Source: Commensalibacter nepenthis
GTDB taxonomy: Bacteria; Pseudomonadota; Alphaproteobacteria; Acetobacterales; Acetobacteraceae
Assembly (NCBI RefSeq): GCF_029953305.1
Contig: NZ_JASBAN010000001.1
Location: 2,260,014 to 2,324,013, forward strand
DNA: 64,000 bases
Direction: 5' to 3'
Shown: positions 8,499-14,777 of the stretch, in pieces
How positions within the stretch are numbered: position 1 is the first letter of the stretch
Layout: every line of letters begins with the position of its first letter
Position numbers and translations under genes: made by a program
Notes under the pieces: model-generated
Told to the model about the DNA's origin: nothing
Databases searched by the model: none
What the model saw: the letters and a program-made list of their open reading frames with translations, nothing else

Positions 8499-10045
8499 AA
8501 TTAATTATTTACGGTTTGGCATTTATAGGGGGATTAACCTCTTTATCTTCATATGCAGCAGACCCTTCATGGGCAAAGAATTTGATTGATCCTCATCCTT
8601 TACCAGATGATTTTACATTGCCGATGCCGTGTGGTGGGGCAATGGTATTTCGAGCTGTTGAAGTACCCTCAGAAGGAGGGGTTTTGGATGATATTCCTGT
8701 ACAAATGGGACAAACAGGTACTGAACAAGGATATAGTAATTACATTCATCAATCCCCTTTATCAGCTCCATTCTCTTCTGCTAAAGCAGGAGTTAAAGTG
8801 TATTATATTGGAAAATATGATGTAACACGCAATCAATATGATGCTGTTATGAATAATGGCACTTGCCCCAAAGCCGAGCAAGCTGGGCAAAAAGCGATGA
8901 ATAATGCCTCTTGGTTTGATGCGCAGGATTTCTCTAAAAAATGGTCTATATGGTTGCTACAAAATGCTAAAAATATTTTGCCAAAACGTGATAGCAGTTA
9001 TGGGTTTGTTCGTCTACCCACAGAGTCTGAATGGTATTATGCTGCTCAAGGTGGAAATAAAGTTAGTAATACTGAGTTTTTAGAACCCACTTGGCCTATG
9101 CCCGAAGGAATAGAGCAATATGTGATGGCGGGCTCAGAACTGGCGAATGGGCAAGTGCAAGCTGTTGGAGCTATGAAACCCAACCCATTGGGATTGTACG
9201 ATATGTTGGGTGAGGTCGGACAAATGATGCAGGATTATTATCATTTGAATAGAGTAGGGCGCTTGCATGGTCAAACAGGAGGAATTATCGTTAAAGGAGG
9301 AAATTATACCTTTAACCCTTCAGACTTAAATACTGCTTTGCGTGAAGAAATCCCTTTATATGATGCAAATAGCAATGAACCAACCAAACTAGCGACGATG
9401 GGGTTTAGGGTTGTGATTGCAGCCCCCAGCCTAGGAAGCCTACAAGAAACTAATCAAGCACAAAGCCAATTCAACGATTTATTACAAAAAGCAGAGAATA
9501 TTTCTTCTGATACGCATCAATTAATTAGTAATTTAAAAAATCAAACAACAGATGCCGCCACCAAAGCAGGTTTAGATCGTATTTCAGCCCAACTTGATTC
9601 CGATGCCAGAGCTAGAAATGATGCACAAACTGCGACAATGCGGGCTCAGATTGAGGCTGCTTCTGCCTTGGCGATGAATATCTGGGAACATCAACATACG
9701 ATTCAAATGCTGGAACAATCTTTATCAACTTTAAAAATGCTTAATGATAAGCAAAAATCTGGGATTACAGCCAATATCGATAATCATAAAAAGATCATGA
9801 AAAACTCTGTCGAGGGATATTTAGACCTTCTTCGACAAATTGCGGATGCATCCTCTGCGATTGATAAAACCAAACAATTCTCAATGGTTACTACTGCTTT
9901 TAAAACTAGGCAACTTGATAATTTGGCATTTTTTGCCGATCAAACACAAAATCTGCTCTCTACGCCAAAAAAACAATGGAGTGTCGATTATGTAACCAAG
10001 CAAATCAGTGCCATTCCAGCGACACAAGCACGAGATAAAGAATAG
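8495..10045 (+). CDS. Secreted FGE-sulfatase-fold protein with C-terminal coiled coil
   Basis: 516 residues starting at the ATG that overlaps the permease stop; the frame is open further upstream but those residues are the permease read out of frame. A signal peptide (MKLIIYGLAFIGGLTSLSSYAAD) is followed by a formylglycine-generating-enzyme/SUMF1 fold at about 30-320: KYDVTRNQYDAVM, FVRLPTESEWYYAAQGG, GLYDMLGEVGQMM, IVKGGNY and MGFRVV. The cysteine pair used by true FGEs in the segment after the GG motif is absent (GGNYTFNPSDLN), so it is probably a binding fold and not an oxidase. Residues about 340-516 are Ala/Gln-rich and predicted coiled coil. The stop lies 2 bases from an inserted IS, so genes once downstream may have been lost. 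Confidence 0.75.
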   Translation: MKLIIYGLAFIGGLTSLSSYAADPSWAKNLIDPHPLPDDFTLPMPCGGAMVFRAVEVPSEGGVLDDIPVQMGQTGTEQGYSNYIHQSPLSAPFSSAKAGVKVYYIGKYDVTRNQYDAVMNNGTCPKAEQAGQKAMNNASWFDAQDFSKKWSIWLLQNAKNILPKRDSSYGFVRLPTESEWYYAAQGGNKVSNTEFLEPTWPMPEGIEQYVMAGSELANGQVQAVGAMKPNPLGLYDMLGEVGQMMQDYYHLNRVGRLHGQTGGIIVKGGNYTFNPSDLNTALREEIPLYDANSNEPTKLATMGFRVVIAAPSLGSLQETNQAQSQFNDLLQKAENISSDTHQLISNLKNQTTDAATKAGLDRISAQLDSDARARNDAQTATMRAQIEAASALAMNIWEHQHTIQMLEQSLSTLKMLNDKQKSGITANIDNHKKIMKNSVEGYLDLLRQIADASSAIDKTKQFSMVTTAFKTRQLDNLAFFADQTQNLLSTPKKQWSVDYVTKQISAIPATQARDKE

Positions 10046-10047
10046 AG

Positions 10048-10927
10048 GGTCTTGTCGCAAATTTAATTATGTATTTTAGTATGATGTAGAAATGGAGTGA
10101 GTATTTATATTTTAGGAACGATTTATGTCTATTGGTATCTATAGCAAGCTTATATTAAGATCTAGGAATGATTTTAAAGGTCGTCATTTTAATGGATTGA
10201 TGATTATCCAAGCGGTAAACTGGTATTTACGCTATTGTCTTAGCTATCGAGACATTGAGGAATTGTTTTTAGAACGTGGGATAAATGTAGATCATAGCAC
10301 GTTAAATCGTTGGGTATTACGCTATGCACCACTATTAGAAAAACGTTTGAGAAGCTATAGAAAGCCCCATTGTGGTGAGGTGAGGATTGATGAAACCTAT
10401 ATCAAAGTAAAAGGTCAGCGGAAGTATCTATATAGAGCCATTGATAAGAATGGAACTGCTATTGATTTCTTATTAACAGCTAAAAGAAATATCACAGCAG
10501 CACAACGTTTCTTTAGAAAGGCGTTTAAAAAAGATGGTCTATTCGCTCCAACCCATATTGGAACAGATCAAGCCGCAACTTTTCCAAAGACCATACAGAC
10601 CATGAAGAATGAGTATATCCTTCCCAATCACTGCGTTCATGAAACAAAAAAATCCTTACAACAGGGAATAGAAAATGATCATTTCAGGTTAAAGAGGGGT
10701 ATACCAAGAAATGGCTGTTTTCAATCTTTTCATACAGCAAGAAAAACACTCAAAGGATATGAGGCCATTCTCTGGATTAAAAAAGGACTGGGATTTAAAG
10801 GAAAATGGACAATCAACGAACAAATAAAACTCATTCAAAGCATATTCGGTCTAAATAATAATATACCCGTCTAAATTAGCTAGCTTTATGGCTAATCACA
10901 GCACCATTCAATATTTGCGACAAGACC
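10048..10927 (+). mobile_element. IS6-family insertion sequence, copy 1 (880 bp)
   Basis: The element is bounded by perfect 15-bp terminal inverted repeats, GGTCTTGTCGCAAAT at 10,048-10,062 and its complement at 10,913-10,927, and carries one transposase gene. The 8 bases on either side (GAATAGAG left, GCTTGCAC right) do not match, so there is no target duplication. This is typical when IS6-type copies have recombined or formed and resolved cointegrates. Two more 880-bp copies lie at 16,274-17,153 (reverse) and 18,291-19,170. Confidence 0.9.
10125..10874 (+). CDS. IS6-family DDE transposase (copy 1)
   Basis: 249 residues, full length for IS26/IS6-type transposases. An N-terminal helix-turn-helix region (SYRDIEELFLERG, VDHSTLNRWV) precedes the DDE catalytic core: first Asp in VRIDETYIKV, second Asp in HIGTDQA, and Glu in QQGIENDHF. 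It catalyses replicative transposition of the surrounding element. It appears intact. It differs from copies 2 and 3 at several residues, for example TDQAATF where they have TDKALPF, so it is not a very recent duplicate of them. Confidence 0.92.
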   Translation: MSIGIYSKLILRSRNDFKGRHFNGLMIIQAVNWYLRYCLSYRDIEELFLERGINVDHSTLNRWVLRYAPLLEKRLRSYRKPHCGEVRIDETYIKVKGQRKYLYRAIDKNGTAIDFLLTAKRNITAAQRFFRKAFKKDGLFAPTHIGTDQAATFPKTIQTMKNEYILPNHCVHETKKSLQQGIENDHFRLKRGIPRNGCFQSFHTARKTLKGYEAILWIKKGLGFKGKWTINEQIKLIQSIFGLNNNIPV

Positions 10928-10928
10928 G

Positions 10929-11144
10929 CTTGCACAAAATGACCCGAGTATATTTGACGGTTATGCAATATGGAAAAGTTATATATTTGATCTTACCAAA
11001 GAAGGTGAAGATTTTTTGTTAGAGTGTGGAGTTGATGAGGATACAGAAGAGTTTTCGCCGTTATTAAAAGAGAAACTATCTGCTTTATTTGACGAACATG
11101 GTGTTGGGTTTGATAAAAGCTGCTTCATTCCTGTAATAGACTAA
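10929..11144 (+). pseudogene. C-terminal remnant of a small acidic protein, possible CDI immunity relic
   Basis: Directly after the right end of IS copy 1 a frame without a start runs 71 codons to a TAA. It reads LAQNDPSIFDGYAIWKSYI... and ends DKSCFIPVID. It is acidic and small, as immunity proteins often are, and sits immediately upstream of a CdiA-type fragment. The IS boundary removes its beginning. I do not recognise the family; the immunity assignment rests on context only. Confidence 0.4.
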
Positions 11145-11149
11145 CCTAG

Positions 11150-12976
11150 CGTCTATACTCCTTCAGCAAAGGCAGCAGCTTTGGTGGTGCGATTGGGATT
11201 GAGGTCAATACCAAAGGGGATATTGGGGTTGCTGCGAATGGCAGTGGCTCTAAACAACATGCGAATGGTGACAGTTCGACTGGGGTGAATACGACGGTCT
11301 CTGCGACGGACAAAGTGACGATTACCGCCCCTGGCAAGACGACGATTAATGGCGGGATTGTTTCTGGGAACCAAGTTACGGTTGATACGGGGAATTTGGA
11401 TATTACCAGCCCCCAAGACACCTCACATTATGACAGCAGCAGCAGTCAAGCGGGGTTGAGTGTCAAAGCGGGGAGCAACTGGAGTGCTGGTGGCAGCTAT
11501 GGCAATCAGAATATCAAGGATCATTATCAAAGCACTGGCAAGGATCTTTCTGGCATTTACGGAGGGGATGGTGGTGTTGATATTCACGTGGGTGACACGA
11601 CGCATTTAAAGGCTGGGGTGATTAGCAGCACCGCAGATGCGTCCAAGAACCATTTTGACACGGGGAAATTGATTGCGGAAACTCAAGAGAACCAATCGAA
11701 ATGGGATGCGACGGCTACGGGGGGTGGACTGAGTGTTGGCACGGGGGCTTTGGGGAGCTCCTTGGGACCATTGGGCGTGATTGCTGGGAACTTGGCTGGG
11801 AATTCTGGTTTGATTGCTGGTGGCAATCGCAAGCATAACGAAACATCGACCAGCCAGTCTGCGATCTCTGGGAATATCCATGTTGATGCTGGCAGCACAC
11901 AGGGCAGCTATACCACGGATGTCAACAACGCCAATGGTCACATGGATAACAAGTTTAACGCCGATAAACTTTCCAACCAACTGCAAAACAGCCAACTCGG
12001 TATGCAGCTGGTCGGCGAAGTCATGGGACAAATCTCTGATGCGTTACATAATAGTGGTATCAATGGTTTTGACGAAACGAATGTTAAGAATGATATTGGT
12101 CGTATCATCCTCGAAGCCGCTGGCTCCGCCGCCGTCGCAGGCGTTACTGGCGGAAATGTCGGTGCCGCAGCGGGGAGTGCTGTTGCTGGGAATGTAGCCA
12201 CTGCCTCGACGGTTAGTGCGATTGCTAAATGGGCAGTTGCTCAAAGTAATGGCGATCCTGATACTGCGATTTTGATGACTAATGTTATTGAAAACATTAT
12301 TGCCAGTGCGGGTGGTGCTGCAGTAGGAGGAGCGATTGGTGGTAGCTCTGGTGCTTTAAATGGTGCTGATATTTCTTCAACGATTGAACAATATAATTTT
12401 GTACAGGCTGTACCTGCGTTAATATATGGATTGACGGCGCTTTATGCTATAATTAAATTAGGTGAAGCTGCTGAAATGACTCATAATCTTAATGATGAGA
12501 ACAAGGATAAACAGGGGAATTCTCAAGCAAATAACCCTGCAAATTCTTCAGCACAATCTACACCAGCAGACCCCAATCAACAACCTGATCCAGATGATAA
12601 CGATGGTAAAAATGATGAACAAAACCAAACTAAAAACGATCAGCAACCTAGTAATGATGCAAAAAATAATGTAGATTCATCGGAATTAGATGCTAAATCG
12701 ATAAGTGAAGAAATTGCAGGTGGGCATGCTTATGAAAAGCATGTTATAAATCAACGTGAATATACTGAATTAGGTATTAAAACAAAAGAACAGTTTGCAG
12801 ATCTTATTGAAAATATTATTAAAAATCCTACAGCGGTGAAGCAGCTTAGTAATGGAAGAAGTGCGTTTTGGGATGCATCCACTGAGACTATTGTTATTAG
12901 AGATCCTAAAAATCCTGATGGAGGCACTGCTTTTAGACCTACAACTGGACGTAACTATTTTGATAATGCAAGGTAA
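11150..12976 (+). CDS. CdiA / filamentous hemagglutinin C-terminal fragment with toxin tip
   Basis: The frame is open from just after a TAG at 11,147; the first plausible start is a GTG at 11,285, but hemagglutinin-like sequence (GGAIGIEVNTKGD) continues upstream of it, so this is a displaced 3' piece of a much larger gene. It contains FHA-type repeats (VTITAPGKTTINGG, KAGSNWSAGGSYG), a Gly/Ala-rich pretoxin region at about 12,100-12,370, an Asn/Gln/Asp-rich linker, and a C-terminal domain of about 95 residues from 12,690. That domain has GGHAYEKHV and GGTAFRPTTGRNYF motifs, like nuclease tips of polymorphic toxins. No secretion domain and no CdiB are present, so it is probably a silent orphan cassette. 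The FHA part is visibly richer in G and C than its surroundings. Confidence 0.75.
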   Translation, partial: RLYSFSKGSSFGGAIGIEVNTKGDIGVAANGSGSKQHANGDSSTGVNTTVSATDKVTITAPGKTTINGGIVSGNQVTVDTGNLDITSPQDTSHYDSSSSQAGLSVKAGSNWSAGGSYGNQNIKDHYQSTGKDLSGIYGGDGGVDIHVGDTTHLKAGVISSTADASKNHFDTGKLIAETQENQSKWDATATGGGLSVGTGALGSSLGPLGVIAGNLAGNSGLIAGGNRKHNETSTSQSAISGNIHVDAGSTQGSYTTDVNNANGHMDNKFNADKLSNQLQNSQLGMQLVGEVMGQISDALHNSGINGFDETNVKNDIGRIILEAAGSAAVAGVTGGNVGAAAGSAVAGNVATASTVSAIAKWAVAQSNGDPDTAILMTNVIENIIASAGGAAVGGAIGGSSGALNGADISSTIEQYNFVQAVPALIYGLTALYAIIKLGEAAEMTHNLNDENKDKQGNSQANNPANSSAQSTPADPNQQPDPDDNDGKNDEQNQTKNDQQPSNDAKNNVDSSELDAKSISEEIAGGHAYEKHVINQREYTELGIKTKEQFADLIENIIKNPTAVKQLSNGRSAFWDASTETIVIRDPKNPDGGTAFRPTTGRNYFDNAR

Positions 12977-12981
12977 ATATA

Positions 12982-13185
12982 ATGGAACTTATAAAGATTG
13001 TAGATAAACAAGCTGGTATCTCATTTTCATATGATGAGTTGTTAGTAGTAAATAATATTTTTAATGAAGTGTGTAATGGTATAGATGTTTTTGAATTTGA
13101 GACTAGAATAGGAAAAAGCAAAGAGGAAGTTTGTTGTTTATTAAAAAAATTAGGCAATATTCTTGATCAGATTGAAAATGATTAA
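12982..13185 (+). CDS. Putative immunity protein for the adjacent CdiA-CT toxin (paralogue 1)
   Basis: 67 residues beginning 5 bases after the toxin stop, the usual place for a cognate CDI immunity gene. It is the first of three tandem genes sharing the frame M-[EK]-L-[IV]-[EK]-I/L...Q and a C-terminal Glu-rich helix; this copy (MELIKIVDKQAGISFSYDEL) is the most diverged. No known family was recognised; the immunity role is inferred from position and paralogy. Cytoplasmic, with no signal peptide. Confidence 0.6.
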   Translation: MELIKIVDKQAGISFSYDELLVVNNIFNEVCNGIDVFEFETRIGKSKEEVCCLLKKLGNILDQIEND

Positions 13186-13194
13186 GTAATAATA

Positions 13195-13407
13195 ATGAAA
13201 TTAGTAGAAATAAAAGAAAAACAATCAACTGTTATTTTATCAGAGGATGAGCTTTATATTATCCGATCAATTGTTGGAGAAATATACTCGGGTGTCTGTG
13301 TGGATGCTAGAGATTTTAAAGCAATTCATGGAGTTCAAAAGAATGAAGTATTAACATTAAAAAAAGATCTTTATGAGATATATGATCAATTAATAGAATC
13401 AAAATGA
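13195..13407 (+). CDS. Putative orphan immunity protein (paralogue 2)
   Basis: 70 residues, related to the genes on both sides and closest to the third: both have VGEIY-GVCVDAR-F and IHG before a helical C-terminus. It starts 9 bases after paralogue 1. It probably protects against a variant toxin once encoded here or carried by relatives. The role is inferred from tandem paralogy beside a CdiA-CT tip; no domain was recognised. Confidence 0.55.
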   Translation: MKLVEIKEKQSTVILSEDELYIIRSIVGEIYSGVCVDARDFKAIHGVQKNEVLTLKKDLYEIYDQLIESK

Positions 13408-13410
13408 ATC

Positions 13411-13442
13411 CTAAATTATTTTAATAATGCAAAGTAAATATA
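13411..13442 (+). pseudogene. Relic of a toxin-gene 3' end duplicated before the third immunity gene
   Basis: This stretch repeats the junction at 12,950-12,981 with few changes. Read in frame it gives LNYFNNAK followed by TAA, against RNYFDNAR and TAA at the end of the intact toxin gene, then the same AATATA spacer before an ATGGAA start. It is the last few codons of a lost CdiA-CT whose cognate immunity gene follows. Confidence 0.65.
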
Positions 13443-13667
13443 ATGGAATTGATTGAACTAAAAGATGAGCAGACAATAATTGCTTTATCACAAGAAGAAC
13501 TTCGTATTATTCTTGCAGCAGTTGGTGAGATCTATGAAGGTGTCTGTGTAGATGCTAGAGAGTTTGAAATAATTCACGGTACTGATAAAAGGGAAGTATT
13601 ACAATTAACAGAAGATATTATTATGATATACAAACAATTAAGTAATAAAAATGATATTTGGAGATAA
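13443..13667 (+). CDS. Putative orphan immunity protein (paralogue 3)
   Basis: 74 residues (MELIELKDEQTIIALSQEEL...), clearly related to paralogues 1 and 2. It is preceded by a relic of the toxin 3' end with the same spacing as at paralogue 1, which suggests toxin-plus-immunity duplication or stacking followed by loss of the toxin. Its last codons overlap the next gene by 17 bases. The function is inferred from context. Confidence 0.58.
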   Translation: MELIELKDEQTIIALSQEELRIILAAVGEIYEGVCVDAREFEIIHGTDKREVLQLTEDIIMIYKQLSNKNDIWR

Positions 13668-13986
13668 AAAGAATTTTGCCATTAGGTTTGAATTAGATCC
13701 AGAAGATAATTATGGAAAATTTATGCTTGGTAAATTTTGTTTTTATATCAAAAATCAAAAATTTGGAGATTGGAATGAGTGTTCTATATTATTAGATGTT
13801 ATGAATTGTCTTGGAAGATCTCTTCGTAATAATAAAAAAAGATATTGTCCGAATTTATTTGATCTTAATGATAAGAAGATCTTCGATCTTATTTTTTATT
13901 CCGTTTATGATAATAACAGAGAAATATATAGATATTTACCAGAAAATTTTCATGCAGATCAATGGTCTTGTAAAACTATGAGTTAG
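13651..13986 (+). CDS. Imm42-like immunity protein
   Basis: 111 residues. The start (MIFGDKKNFAIRFELDPEDNYGKFMLGKFCFYI), together with the later GDWNECSILLDV and NNKKRYCPNLF, matches my recollection of the Imm42 family of polymorphic-toxin immunity proteins. It follows the three small immunity-like genes and overlaps the last, so it belongs to the same orphan cassette array although it is unrelated in sequence. Its cognate toxin is not in the window. Cytoplasmic; no signal peptide. Confidence 0.6.
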   Translation: MIFGDKKNFAIRFELDPEDNYGKFMLGKFCFYIKNQKFGDWNECSILLDVMNCLGRSLRNNKKRYCPNLFDLNDKKIFDLIFYSVYDNNREIYRYLPENFHADQWSCKTMS

Positions 13987-13999
13987 TCAAGGATAAGGT

Positions 14000-14254
14000 A
14001 TGAAGCGAATAAATCCTGTGATGTTACAATTAGTCCTTAACTTACGGCATTATTCTAAGGCTAGGCTTAGAAAAGAAATAAATTTTAGCATTCCTCCTAG
14101 AAGGTTTCTTAATATTTGTGATGGGGCTTTAATACCAACACAAGAAGAATTGCAAGAAATATCAAGAGTATTACATGTAAGACCCTCTTTTTTTCAAGGT
14201 AACCCTTTCGTGCCTTGTATAATAGTTTCCTTTCATGAAAGTTCTGGTTTTTAA
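14000..14254 (+). pseudogene. N-terminal part of an XRE / ImmA-type regulator, truncated
   Basis: 84 codons reading like an XRE helix-turn-helix domain (LRHYSKARLRKEINFSIP...PTQEELQEISRVLHVRPSFFQG), followed by IIVSFHESSGF. That last segment resembles the VSFR-x-x-S linker that joins XRE to an ImmA/IrrE metallopeptidase domain in fused regulators, but the HEXXH peptidase part is absent and the frame ends at once. It is probably a decayed regulator of a mobile or defence element. The domain call is tentative. Confidence 0.45.
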
Positions 14255-14300
14255 AAAACAAGAAGTATGAAATTTATGACGTGATGAATATGGGATCTTA

Positions 14301-14426
14301 TTTGATAGAAATATAATTGAAAGTTGTAGAGAGAATCAACTTGAAGTTGTTAATATTAAATACTCGTGTAACTCTAAAACAACGAAACAAAGTGAGGAGT
14401 TGATCGTGACGAATTATCGATTCTAA
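14301..14426 (+). pseudogene. C-terminal relic of a D12-class DNA adenine methylase
   Basis: Forty-one codons without a start read FDRNIIESCRENQLEVVNIK, then YSCNSKTTKQSEELIVTNYRF and TAA. The pattern N-x-K...K-x-S-E-E-L-I-x-T-N-Y is the usual C-terminal end of Dam-type (D12) N6-adenine methyltransferases. An upstream piece in another frame (YEIYDVMNMGSYL) may belong to the same gene. The catalytic DPPY region is gone. The rest of 14,255-14,536 shows no gene. Confidence 0.45.
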
Positions 14427-14536
14427 TAGTAGTAATAATTAAAGAGATGCCTCATTTATAGAAAAAACATTTGGGGGTATTATATTGAAGATCAACTATT
14501 TTTTTGCTTATAAATCAATATGTTGATTGATATATA

Positions 14537-14627
14537 TGGCGGAGAGAATGGGATTCGAACCCATGGTACGCTATTAACGCACACACGCTTTCCAAGCGTG
14601 CGCCTTAAGCCGCTCGGCCATCTCTCC
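14537..14627 (-). tRNA. tRNA-Ser (GGA)
   Basis: Read on the minus strand, GGAGAGA pairs with TCTCTCC and is followed by a discriminator G and an encoded CCA. There is a long variable arm as expected for serine, a TTCGAAT T-loop, and an anticodon loop TTGGAAA giving anticodon GGA. 91 nt including CCA. It sits between relics of the island and the Mrr-type gene and could have served as an integration site, but no attachment repeat was seen. Confidence 0.95.
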
Positions 14628-14777
14628 TAAAGATTGCCTTTAATTGCAGAACAACATAACATTTTTTTTTCAAGAGGCAAGATTTTTTTACATAAATATA
14701 TAATTTTAATTGAGGGCTGTGAAATGTATGGCTTATTATCAAAAACGTTATTTCTATATAATAATGACGTATTAAGG

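Noticed and set aside
11146..12244. Several long minus-strand and alternative-frame ORFs over the hemagglutinin region
   Set aside because: They are shadows of a G/C-richer coding sequence with clear FHA repeats on the plus strand; none has family-like sequence or a ribosome site.
12000..14300. CRISPR array in the repeat-rich island
   Set aside because: The repeated segments are paralogous genes and a toxin-tail fossil; no regularly spaced short direct repeats or cas genes were seen.
14537..14627. tRNA-Ser as attachment site of an integrative element
   Set aside because: No integrase gene and no direct repeat of the tRNA 3' end was found in the neighbouring sequence.
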